This document shows, in pieces, positions 53,973-64,000 of a DNA stretch of 64,000 nt; positions within the stretch are counted from its first letter, which is position 1, and every line of letters starts with the position of its first letter. Where the stretch lies: contig NC_089981.1 in assembly GCF_036417845.1 (NCBI RefSeq), forward strand, positions 39,686,668 through 39,750,667. The letters are read 5' to 3'. The translations under genes were made by a program, and so were the position numbers. Source of the DNA: Apteryx mantelli. Lineage: Eukaryota; Chordata; Aves; Apterygiformes; Apterygidae. The notes under the pieces are model-generated. The model was not told the origin of the DNA. It ran no database searches and saw only the letters and a program-made list of their open reading frames with translations.

Positions 53973-54020
53973 CTGCGCAAACTGCTGCGCAAACTGCTGC
54001 GCAAACTGCTGCGCAAACTG
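53973..54020 (-). repeat. Four perfect 12-bp tandem repeats in CR1 5' UTR
   Basis: CTGCGCAAACTG (plus strand) repeats four times without a mismatch, followed by a diverged fifth unit (CTGCGTCTGTTC). It lies just inside the 5' end of the intact CR1, upstream of the ORF1 ATG, where the promoter of a LINE is expected. Each unit carries the palindrome TGCGCA. Confidence 0.92.
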
Positions 54021-54060
54021 CTGCGTCTGTTCGCTGCCTCTGTTAGCTGCGCCACTTGCC

Positions 54061-57000
54061 AAAGTGTATACAGAAATTTGAAAATAGGTTCACTATTGTT
54101 AATCCAGTGTCTTAATTAGACAACCACCCCTTCCTTTTTTTCTTGTCTTTTAAATTTCACAAAGATGTAGGAAAGTAATGTTGGTCCAGGCGGTTAAAAA
54201 TGTGAAAAATGATAGGCTTGGCTTGCTGGCTGCATGATAGTAGTAGCATACCTTTGTGTGCCAACTGGTAATACTTCCCTGTGGGATTTAATGATAGTGT
54301 TCCAATTTTATCTTAATTCCTGAAGCCTAGTTTTAGATGGTGCCACATACATGGTCTCAATAACTGTTTTGTGAAATTAAAAGGTATGCAATTAGCTCAT
54401 CTAGAACTTACTTGTTCTTAACTTCTAACTACACTCACCTGCATGGTATGACATCTGTGTGAACTGAGAAGAGCTCACTGGCTGAATAACAAATAGAATG
54501 AATTTAATTAAGTAATAGTGTACATGTAAATACATTTTAGTACAGCAATACTCTCAGCTATATAATAAATAGGTAGATAAGGCTAATACCATAGTATAAC
54601 TATTTTTTGTAGCAAAATACATAGACTTGTAGAACAATATTTCAAATTTTAATTATTATATGCTAATATCTTAAGCAGAATTATTCAGTTTTATAAGAAC
54701 TACAGCTAAATATATCTAATTATCTGAATTTCTCAACACTTACATGGTTTATATCTCATTTGTTTTATTCGTGATGTAATACAATGACATTCTTTGGTTT
54801 TGTTCTACTCTATTATTTTGACTCATTAACAGGCATAGTATTATTATTTGTACAAAAAAATCTTCCTCTTTCTACAGAATTAGAACATCACATAAAATTG
54901 CATTTGTTGTATCAAAGTATCTCTTGGATCAAGGATCTATATTTATACATACAAGCATCCAGCAAGCCAATTAAGCATTTGACTAATTTAAAGCACACAT
55001 GAGTAAGTCACACTAGATGGATGACCCATTTAAAAACTTATGAGCTTCTGATTTTAACAGGTAAAATTATTACTGTGTCTAATTTTAAATCTTTTCATAT
55101 ACCAATTGAAACATCAATGGCAAAATCAAGTTTCACAATATAGACTTTATTAACCGCTGTTAGGTAAATGCTTCATACACTGCTGTTAATAATACAGAGA
55201 ACAAATGTACAAAACATTAACAAGCTTACCTTCTTGGTGCTCTAACCTGAACATAAATAAAATTTAAAAAAAAGATTAACAAAAGAAAACTGTATTTATA
55301 TGATGCAAAATAATTTTAACAATGTAGTTTTTAGGAATAAAAATATAAAACTGAGATATCTGGAATGCTAAATATGTTTGAATATCTTATCACCTGAAAA
55401 GGGCTGCATTTTTTATTCTATTACTGTTCTTCCAAACTCTTTCAGTTATCTGAAGAGGTATATTGCAGCTCTCTTTCCAGTAGTAAATATGACATGCAGC
55501 TTCTTGATAATGATGATCAGCAGTACCTTTTAGGAAAATTAAAAAATTGTTGTAAAACCTAAATATTGATGAATGAAATTCTTTTAGGTAAAAATACTGC
55601 AAAATTTATTTTAATCCAGAATTGGTATATGCATCAACATTTACTAACCACATACACTATTAAGTTCGAAAACATGGCTGCTCTAGAATCACTGAAGGCT
55701 GTATAGTCTATGAATAATGAAAGAGGCAGAGAAGAAGAAAAATATGCAGTTTGAAACATATAAACTATTATCCTAAGACGTCTCTGTCTCTTAGGTTAGT
55801 GTCTTTCTCTAGTGATTTAAACAAATAACTCTAATAACTAATAACTCAAATAGCTCTAATAACTATAGTAGAGGACAGCTGAAAATGACAAAATAAAAGA
55901 GGTTTCCGGTCTGCCTTTTCCTGGTTTTCTTATATACATATTCTCTTAGAAGTCTGCATTATCTCTTCTCTCTGCTGTACATCTCAATATCTCATTCTGT
56001 CGACTGACAGCCCAACATGTGTGCTGTTTCCCATAAATGCCAGGCTTTTGCTTCCTAGATTCTTACCTGTCATTAAGATCATTCTCTGATTCCTTAAAGC
56101 TTGCCTTTCCTGAAGATGTTATGTCTTTCACAGTAATTGATCACTTCAATGTCTTCCATTAGATCTGATGACCAAAAAGACAAACTTAAAAAGGCAGCAT
56201 ATAACACAAGCTACTGAATGATAAATTTAAGCGTGGGAGCTTAAATAGTAAAATGTTTTCAAACATAACTTATAATGCATATACACAGATCCCCAGTTTA
56301 TTGTTACCTATCTCATATTCCATCTCTTTTTCTCACCATTTATGATGCCTAACATCTTAGTACCTGTCACCCAGATGCAGGTTGACTCTTGGTTGATTTG
56401 CCTTTAATAGCATGGACTTCATGTCTATCTAATTGCAAGTTTGACATATAAAATGGGTTTTGGTGTGTATTGCCACTTTGGAATCAAGACTGACAATCTT
56501 ATCACATGACTTCTGTCTACTGTTTTACAGTGGACATTATTTTGTCATTATTAATAATGCTTCTCTCATCTGTTTTTCTAAAATCTAAGAATAGGAACCT
56601 TTTTCTTCTAACTGTACTTGCCATACCTACTCCTCAATTCACTGTCACCTAAACGAACAGTCAAGGAGTAGAATATGTTCCTCTTCCAGTAATTTTTCTG
56701 TGCATTGATGCTTACACCAGGTGTGATAGCAGAAGGATGGGTGGAAAATCATTTGTAGAGGTTCCTGAAGTACTGTTGGATGTTTATAACAAGGCTAATT
56801 ATTATTTCAGGTTTCCAAAATAGTTTCATTATATAGTTTTATAATAGCAATACATGCAGTAGATAGACTCATTTTATGACTGAAAATATGATTCTTCTGT
56901 TAATAAAAATACATGTGATATTAATGAACTAAGTATGTGGGCCTGAAACAATGTATCTTTTTTTTTTCCCCTCTCTCTGGCCTCATTCTTTGTGGCACAG

Positions 57001-60000
57001 ATAAGAAACATATCTAGACTTTGCCTCTAGATAGATGGTTTGGATACTCTGGGAGATGTAAGTTTGAATCTCCTTAGCAGAAGGAGAAAAAATTAAGTCT
57101 CCCAATCCTGTTATAAGTGTTCTAGCCAATAATTAGCTACATCAAAAATGAGCAGTGCTCCTGTTTTCTGACCTTTTAGAATAAGAGTGAGTGTGGCCAC
57201 CATGCTCTGTGCTGAAGTTAAACGCTTTGGCTACGTAGCAGGGGTACTCTGAGTTCTATTCAACAGATACTGTAGAGAATGTGGGAATGCCTGTGAATCC
57301 CATTTGATCACAGGCAGGAGGTAGGACTGAGACAGGCAGGCAAGATGGCTGAGTACAGGTAGCAGGAAAGCTTTAGGTGCTTACTTAACTTAATTATCAA
57401 AGCAACAGATATTTTTGACCTTTTAGTCACTTAATTCTAGATCATTCTCTTGGCTGTTAATGACTGAATTGTGAGTAAACTTTATATACTCTGTGTGTGT
57501 GTGTGTGTGAGTGTGTGAGAGAGAGAGAAAGAAAGAAAGAAAGAAAGAAAGAGAAAGAAAAAATTGACTTAACATAGGGTTGTTTAAGCTCATTTTAAAC
57601 ACAGAAAGCAAAATACAAAGTATTATGACTTTTAATCTCACAAAATCTTAATTAAGGGTGAAGTGTGGTCTCGATTATGCCTCAGAAGGACATGCAGCGA
57701 CAGAGAACCAGTCTCCCCAGGTAAATAAAGATGATTAATTTGGAATTGTTTGAAGTTTGTTTACTTAATGCATATATAACAAGAGGATTACCCAGGCAAA
57801 TACGATGCCTCAGGAATCAAATATCAAAATAGAGGGCAGGAGGGAAGAAGGCAATAAACTAACATACCCAAAGCCAGGCATCTGTGGAATTTAGACCAGT
57901 ATTCACTGCTTTCTTCACTGAAAAGGTAGAAGATTCTTTATTTTTTCAGCAAGCTTAGATGAGAGAAAAATCACATATCTGTTCCACACATAACTTGGTC
58001 TTGGATATGACCTTTCTAATCAACCACAGTTGCTTTGATTTAGTGAAGCCAGAGTGCAAACAAATTTTTGAAAATACAGGACATAAATGTTACTACCTGC
58101 TCTTTCTTGGAATGTTTTGCATATTTTCCTTGCCAATATTTAATTTCTTCTCATTTTTATACATTTTATACACTTTTTTATACATCTGTATGTATAAAAA
58201 TACACATTTATACTTTCCTCCAGCATTACAGTTATAATAAGGAGGGCTTATTGTAAAAGTAAGAGAAGCAGTTTTAAAAGTTACTCTTATTTTGAAATGG
58301 GTAAATAGCAAACAACCGTATCTGCACACATTTGTTGACAGGAAATGTTAAACTTTAAAGGCAAAGCAAATAAAAACTCTCCATGAAAAAGTCTGGTGAA
58401 GAAAAAAAATCCATGCCTTGATTTTTACAAATATGTATCTACACTCCTATTTTAATTCCATAGGACTAGTCATTCAGTCTTTCCTTATGAAAGGACTATT
58501 TTTATAAAACAGTCATCTTAAAAACATAAAAGTTGTATGGAAGAACACCACTTAAGTTTGAATGAGTAAACTGCTGGTCATCTGAAATGGTAGTTAAATG
58601 TTCTCAGAAACGGCTGCTCATGAGGCCTACAAGCCTAGTTGCAGAACGGAATGTAGACTCTTGAAAATAAAATTTGCAGTGGGTCAAAACCTTGTTGTGA
58701 AGCTTGCATACTTTTTTCTTAGGCTGATGTTATAGAGGGTTTCCTGCTCTTTACCAAAACTATTTAGATCTTTGTGGATTTACTCCTGTCTGTTTTACTT
58801 TTACCAGCTTTCCTTTGAGTACCAGATGTGAGGTCTGAGTAAAGATTTTTCTCTGGTCTGATAGTGGAAGTCTGGTACATGGCGATGATCAGTGGTTGCA
58901 CAGAAGATGCAGAAGTGTGATACAATATATTTAGTATAAATATGTGTATACATGTATATATGGAACATCAGGTGATCTTTCTTGCTCTTCCTTATGACAT
59001 TGGGTATCATGTTGAGGATGAAAAGATTAGGAGAATTAGAGACAGGAAAAACATCCCAGGTGTGGCTGAATTGGAAAACAGGGAGTTTGCTGTCCTTATC
59101 TGAGAAAATACCATTAGTGATATTCCCTATGCAGAGCTGTAGCTGGGAGTTTTAACCCTCTTATATGTAACTACACATAGTATGAGTTAGGTTATTCTTT
59201 GAATCTGTTCAGAGAAAAATTGTAGAAACAATCCTGCACATAAGTATTTTCCCCATTTGATTCCCTTCTGACAGGCTGTCGGTGAACAGAGCCATTCTGT
59301 TTCATTGTTGTATTACATGTTCTGTGAAGAACCATGCTGGGATTCTTATCAAGGATAGGGAGGAGAAAAAAACAAAAAACACAACAAGCTTGCTGACTCA
59401 GTATAAACCAGGATCCTTGCAAACACATTCCCTTAATATCTGTTCATTTAGACAGGTCTCTTATCTTCTATGATTATATCCGATCAATGTCATTAGAGAG
59501 GGGCTAATAAGAGGAAAGGTATATATGATTTAATTTTCTAGAGTATCTATGGTCTAGGCAGTCTTTTCCACCTTTCTGGGTCTCAGGAAGCCCACAGAGA
59601 AGTATGAATCATGAAGTAAACATCCAAGAATAATTGGTAGATTGAGATCTTCATTTACCTTGCAAGTGCATAATGTCATGTAATCTAATAGTTTAAGATA
59701 GATTCTTGCTATTGCTGAAGGGTTTTGCCTCAAGATGGGAGGGCATGAGAAGACAGGTAAGAGAAAAAACAAGCAAATATGCTATGCTAGTGATATTGAC
59801 TTCCAAATACCATTCCATTTAACTGGAAGAATGTTTTCACTGAAAACTATTTACTTTATTTAGCTTGACCTCTCACTCTTCTATTGTGTATGGATCCTTG
59901 TTTCATTTTCATGTTCACTACTAGAAAGAAACATGAAATTTAATCAAAAGTGCTGACTTTGGAAATACATTCAAACAAGTGAATGCTGAATCATTCTTAG

Positions 60001-60930
60001 CTATACTACTCTTTAGTTTCAAAGCATATATAAAGGCCCCTTTCAAACTATACAACATTCAGTTGCAAAATGAATTTCTTTCCTGATGATGACTTGGTTT
60101 TGTGTCAGCGAGATCCTTTGTTGACTCACCTGATTTTGTTTAGACATGTATTTTGAAAACCATCACCTGGATTTCACTTCCATACTGGAGGTGGAAGAGA
60201 AACGGGAATAAAAATAACCACCCATTAACCATTTTTTTAATCCTAATTCATCCTTCAAGCACAAAACCAGGGGGGGAAAAAAAACCCAAAAAATCCCACA
60301 CAGTGTTATTAACATTAGATTAAAAGAGACAGAAACGTGTGCTGTAATACAGAAAATTCAGCCCTGAAAGACTGAGCTTTAAGAAACAGAATTATAGTTG
60401 CACAACAGAGTTGCATCTACCTCATCATTTTAAAACACAACCCTGGGAGTTTTCTTGTCCATAATTGTGGACAAAGGTTTTTTTTTTTTGTTTGTTTTTT
60501 TTAAGGTTACAAGCTCAGGCATCCAAAAAAATACTGTTTACTGTTGGGTGCCTATGGCTCATGACTAATTTTGATGTATCACTTGTGCCTCCTTTGAAGC
60601 ACAGATACACATGAGGATAGAATGAACTCTAACACACACCCGGAGCTTTTGATTTCACAACTGAAACATTTTTTCCTACTGAAACAAATCCTGCCTCTAA
60701 AGCTCTTTAAGTAATTGCTATTTTCATGGTGTCCTCATCATGTAATTCCCTGTACTCCTGAATAACTTCTCTCCCAGTTAGCAGCTTTAAAAAGCCCTGA
60801 TACTTCAAAATACGTGACAAGAATCAAGAAACGTACACACCCCCATATAGCTGATGACACACACTCAAATTTGAGTAGTAAGGGAACATTTCACAGCCCA
60901 AAGGGTAACAGGAAGACCTCTCTGCGCTCC
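54061..60930. other. Intergenic DNA upstream of CAT, no gene recognised
   Basis: AT-rich sequence with only short open frames (up to 92 codons). It holds a compound microsatellite (57492–57563) and a T/GT-rich tract near 60479–60503. No CR1, RNA gene or exon was recognised. Confidence 0.75.
57492..57563. repeat. Compound microsatellite (TG)n–(GA)n–(GAAA)n
   Basis: Three adjoining simple repeats: (TG)9 plus further TG units, then (GA)n, then about eight GAAA-like units and a final A tract. It lies about 3.8 kb upstream of the CAT start codon and is likely to be length-variable. Confidence 0.95.
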
Positions 60931-61153
60931 CCCTTGCCCGTATCGCGCCGCCCCCAGCACCGGGGCGGGGCGGGCACGCCCCCACAGGAGCAGGGCGGGG
61001 CAGGGCGCTCTAACCGCCACCGTCTCGCGCCCCCTGCTCGCGGCGCGTCACGGGCTCCCTTTGACCGGGGGGGGGGGCCACGGGCGCGCTGCTTTCCTGA
61101 TTGACGTTTCTTTGGCCCACTCAGAGCTCGCGTTGGCTCCTGGGCGGGGGGCT

Positions 61154-61158
61154 ATTGG
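61154..61158 (-). promoter_or_regulatory. CAT: Inverted CCAAT box of CAT promoter
   Basis: GCTATTGGCCG carries ATTGG, an NF-Y type site, directly next to a GC box (TGGGCGGGG, 61141–61149). The distance to the start codon is about 226 bp. Confidence 0.55.
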
Positions 61159-61383
61159 CCGAGGAGGTAGCGGGGGGTGGGCGCAGCGCTGAGGTAGAAG
61201 GCGTAGCGCGAGGGCTCCCGCTACCTTGTGGATGTTTACTGGGAGTGCCGCGGCGACAGCTGGGCGCTGCGGGTCACCCGTCCTGTCCCGCGCTGCCTCC
61301 GCGCCGCCAGCAAGCACCTCGAGCCGCCCTGCGCTTCTCTCCGCACCCGCCCTTCCTCCTTGGGGGTCTCCTGAGCTTGCAAA

Positions 61384-61449
61384 ATGGCTGACGGCCGGGA
61401 CAGCGCCTCGGACCAGCTGAAGCAGTGGCAGAGCCAGCGGGGCTCGCAG
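61384..61449 (+). CDS. CAT: Catalase exon 1 coding part (N-terminal 22 residues)
   Basis: ATG opens MADGRDSASDQLKQWQSQRG, followed by SQ, closely matching the N-terminal arm of vertebrate catalase (MAD-RD-ASDQ pattern). The start has a strong context (A at −3, G at +4). Homology stops after residue 22 (…SQ), where CAG|GTGCTC gives a GT donor; reading through yields GC-rich low-complexity residues. Catalase is the peroxisomal haem enzyme that dismutates hydrogen peroxide to water and oxygen. This exon encodes only the N-terminal arm, which threads between subunits in the tetramer; haem and active-site residues are in later exons beyond the window. Neighbour and orientation agree: ABTB2 lies divergently on the other side, as in the vertebrate ABTB2–CAT order. 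The donor sequence is weak, so the exact exon end is slightly uncertain. Confidence 0.9.
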
Positions 61450-64000
61450 GTGCTCGCTAGGGCTCCGCAGTCGGGGGCCGCCGGCGCAAGCGAAGCCCGC
61501 GGGGCTGCGCTCCTCGGCGCCGTGCCCGGCCCGGGGCGTTGACAGCGGGGCGGTAGCGGGCGCAGCCGTTACGGGGAGGGAGAGGGGGCGCGGCGGCAGC
61601 CGCCCTGCTGGGGGTGAGGGGAGGCGCCGGGCGGCAGCCAGGGCCGCGGCGGCGGTGCGGTGCCCCCGGGGCTCGCCGGAGCGGGGCTGCGGCCGCGCCG
61701 TGCGGCCTGAGGAGCCGCGGGGCAGCGGCCGGGGGGGCGGCGAGAGGCCGCGGGGAGGCGGGCGCCTGGCCCCGCGCCGGGGGACGGCGCGGCGCGAGGA
61801 GGCCGGCGGCCGCCCGGGAGCGCTGAGGGCAGGCGGCACGGCCGGCTCGGCTCGGCCGGGCTGCCTGGAGCCGGGCCCGCAGCCTCCCCTTACCGAGGAA
61901 GGCGGCTCGTCCCGCCCGAGCAGGGCTCTGAGCAGGGGCGGCAGACCTGCCCTAGGGTCCTCTGCTTTTAAAAACTTTATTCTTCTGTCTCTCGTCAGGT
62001 GTTGGTATTTCCATTTCTACTCTCGTATTGATAGTGTCCAGTGAAAATGTAACTGGGGAATAACATTAAATAACGCACATTCAGCTGGCATGTGGAAATT
62101 TGTTTACCAGATTTCAAAGTGGATTGCTGCAAGTGGTTAATGAGTGTCATACTGTGGATTATGTATTTTTATGATTTCAATCTTCTAAACATGTAGAATT
62201 AAATATATTTGGGTAAGCAAATAAATACAGCATTAGTTTATTTTCCTTCCTCTTCTTCAAATTACTCTGTCAGTTCCTACTATATATTGTCTCACAGGAC
62301 TGTGTATTTGGAATGAAGTACTTTCTCTGCTGATTATGCTAAGCACCCATCTTACAAAACACATGGAATGGCTTGGTTCCCACTGCTTGTATTTATTTAT
62401 TTATTTTTTAGTTCACTCTGTGCTGGAAGGTATTGTATGAAAACTACATTCCAGTGATTTGAGAAGAGCTTTACCAATAAAGACACGAATTGGGACTTCA
62501 TCATATCATTCTAGCAAGTTTCATAATGCTCTTTTAATTTTTGTACTTTGAATAATACTTTGTTACAGAAAAGCTGAAATCTGTGCTGAAAGCAGTGTTT
62601 ATACATTGGCTGAGGTTGACTTGAAGATTGGCAGGCAACCCAGAGTCTGTGTTGCACAAGGAGTCATGAGACCTTAAGATAGGCAGTAGGGAAGGCTTAT
62701 TAGAATTTTAAAATGACTTGTATAAGGTACAAGGTATCAGTAATGCCTGGAAGTATGTACTTTGATGTATGGTGTTTACAACAGCTGTGACTAAAATTCT
62801 CTTGGCTTTGTTTCCCTTCTTTCTGTCACAGGACCTTAGTGCTGTAATGAAATAAACATGCAGATTTGAAAGTTCTTATCTTTTAAGATTTTGACTGTCT
62901 GCAACTCCCAACCATATGAAAATGTAGCCATCAAACAAATTTAAATCTGAAAGTAGTATGAGAATTCTTAAAACTAGTATTTTTTTTCTTTCCCTATATA
63001 TTGATAAAACTCATTTTGTGTGCCCTGCCTAAACATTATCTGAAACTAAAGTGAATATATCCTACAATTTGAAAAAATGTTTGTACTTCTAATGTCAGCA
63101 TACATAAAGATCCTTTCAGCAGATCCGATTGACTGCCCTCACAGGAGATACTGTGCATCCACAAAACTCTTAAATTCTTGATGGCTTTAGTTTCAAAAAC
63201 TAATTGTGATTTGTAGCTACTTTATTTGTACTAGTTTTAGAAAATAACACTGCAGGAGAAACTAGTTTTCAGACAACAGTAAAGCATATTGATTTGAAAT
63301 GGGTTCTATTACCTTTACAAACCTTTATTCTTCTCTGTATACATATTTTAAAACCATTATGCAGTCTTTTTTTTTTTTCCCCCTCTCCCCCCCCCCCCCG
63401 AGATAATCACACTGAAGGTATTATTATAAGTGTAGGTGAACTAAAAGCTTCTTTTTAAAACAAAGGATAAATGTTTTTTCTTTCCAGTCTGTTTCTTACC
63501 ATGCTCTTGCAAGGGTTTTGTAAAGCAGAAGGTACAGGTGTATGTACATGCATGGTAGTTCTATCAGTGCCTACTTAAACCTCCTGGGTTACTTAGAACT
63601 TCATACAGAACTCCAGGATAAACAGGGCTCTAGTTTAACATAACTTTTGTGGAATGAGTGAAACTTGGTCTCTGCCTTAAGATGACATGCATATAAGTCT
63701 CTTTAAAAATGCTGTGGACTTGAGGAGTCTTAAGATCTATGTCCCATTTTTGAAAGTGTACCAGAATCCAATCCCCAAATTTGCTCCTCTTAGAATTTTA
63801 GTGTTCAGAATTTGTAAATGATGCTCAAGCTGTACGGACGATTCTTACATTGCACTGTCACAGGCTACCTTACGGCGAGGATGAAAGCGAAGCCCCTATG
63901 TAAAACAGGCGGGAAAGATGAAAATGTTTATAATGAATGGTATCGCAAGGAGGTTGGGAAAATGCAAAATCCTAGCTTGCCTTTCATGTGATGCATTGTT
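61450..64000 (+). other. CAT: CAT intron 1 (partial)
   Basis: GC-rich for the first 500 bp (tail of the CpG island), then AT-rich. There is no second catalase exon (no KADVLTT-like or later motif) before the window ends. It contains a T12–C5–C13 tract at 63367–63399. The open frames 61614–61826 and 61655–62044 are products of GC-rich sequence. Confidence 0.82.
63367..63399. repeat. T12 / C-rich tract with C13
   Basis: Twelve T, five C, TCT, then thirteen C. It is a polypyrimidine stretch in CAT intron 1; the complementary strand has G13 and G5 runs. Confidence 0.9.

Larger units (their letters stand above)
49835..54060 (-). mobile_element. Near-full-length CR1 LINE retrotransposon with intact ORF1 and ORF2 (copy C)
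   Basis: A 4.2-kb GC-rich block in AT-rich flanks. On the minus strand it reads: 5' UTR (about 54060–53916) with four 12-bp repeats, ORF1 (53915–52854), a 5-nt spacer, ORF2 (52848–49915), an 80-bp 3' UTR with the GGTTGGACTAGATGATCTCC-type hairpin region, and a tail of two ATTCTGTG units at 49850–49835. CR1 elements move by target-primed reverse transcription, and most genomic copies are severely 5'-truncated, so a copy with both frames open is unusual. The right edge is taken where GC-rich sequence gives way abruptly to AT-rich DNA after GCCACTTGCC. No clear target-site duplication is visible, as is usual for CR1. It lies about 7.3 kb upstream of the catalase start codon, antisense to CAT and in sense with ABTB2. 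Confidence 0.95.
60930..61930 (+). promoter_or_regulatory. CAT: CAT CpG island, promoter and 5' UTR region
   Basis: About 1 kb of CpG-rich DNA spans the catalase start codon and the beginning of intron 1. Upstream of the coding start are repeated GC boxes (GGGGCGGGGCGGG at 60962–60974 and AGGGCGGGGC near 60992), a G11 run at 61067–61077, a TTGACG element at 61101–61106, a GC box at 61140–61149 and an inverted CCAAT (ATTGG) at 61154–61158. No TATA box is apparent. Mammalian catalase promoters are likewise TATA-less with GC and CCAAT boxes. The arrangement suggests initiation between about 61200 and 61300, by analogy only. Confidence 0.8.

Noticed and set aside
53066..54081. Plus- and minus-strand frames overlapping CR1 ORF1, including a Cys-Ala-Asn repeat frame
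   Set aside because: They are alternative-frame readings of ORF1 and of the 12-bp repeats. The 'CANC'-like repeat is the plus-strand reading of the 5' UTR array.
57001..57080. tRNA-like GTTTGAATCTCC stretch
   Set aside because: A TψC-like arm alone; no matching acceptor, D and anticodon stems could be drawn.
61048..62044. Open frames of 263 (minus) and 129 (plus) codons around CAT exon 1
   Set aside because: Same composition effect in the CAT CpG island. The true frame here is the short catalase exon, supported by homology and start context.
1..64000. CRISPR arrays, bacterial operons or phage-like systems
   Set aside because: There are no regularly spaced repeats, and the genes are intron-bearing vertebrate genes with avian-type LINEs.

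Overview
The window looks like vertebrate nuclear DNA, most likely from a bird. All three long retroposon copies are CR1, the main avian LINE. No SINE or DNA-transposon families are evident, single-copy sequence is AT-rich with sharp CpG islands, and both recognisable gene ends keep the vertebrate ABTB2–CAT order. Another CR1-bearing sauropsid (crocodilian, turtle) cannot be excluded from sequence alone.

Layout. (1) 1–28988 is read as part of ABTB2 intron 1 (gene on the minus strand). It has no recognisable exon and holds simple repeats plus one decayed CR1 (about 8150–9043). (2) 28989–29853, minus, is the first coding exon of ABTB2, followed by a consensus splice donor. (3) 29880–31145 is the ABTB2 CpG island and promoter region. 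(4) 31150–60930 is intergenic DNA with a decayed CR1 (about 37345–39273, plus strand), a weak LTR-like patch (about 40440–40740), and a near-complete CR1 (49835–54060, minus strand) with both reading frames intact. (5) 60930–61930 is the CAT (catalase) CpG island, promoter and 5' UTR. Exon 1 coding sequence is 61384–61449 on the plus strand. (6) 61450–64000 is CAT intron 1.

The two host genes are divergent (head to head), about 31.5 kb from start codon to start codon, each with its own CpG island. ABTB2 exon 1 encodes an apparent H2B-like helix bundle followed by an H2A-like histone fold. CAT exon 1 encodes only the short N-terminal arm of catalase. The most striking non-host object is the 4.2-kb CR1: intact ORF1 (Cys-rich N-terminus, coiled coil, SGNH esterase), intact ORF2 (AP endonuclease plus reverse transcriptase), a 5-nt ORF1/ORF2 spacer, the terminal 8-mer tail, and four perfect 12-bp repeats in its 5' UTR. 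It looks young and possibly retrotransposition-competent. I see no CRISPR, operon or bacterial-type system. All functional statements rest on reading motifs by eye; no searches were run.
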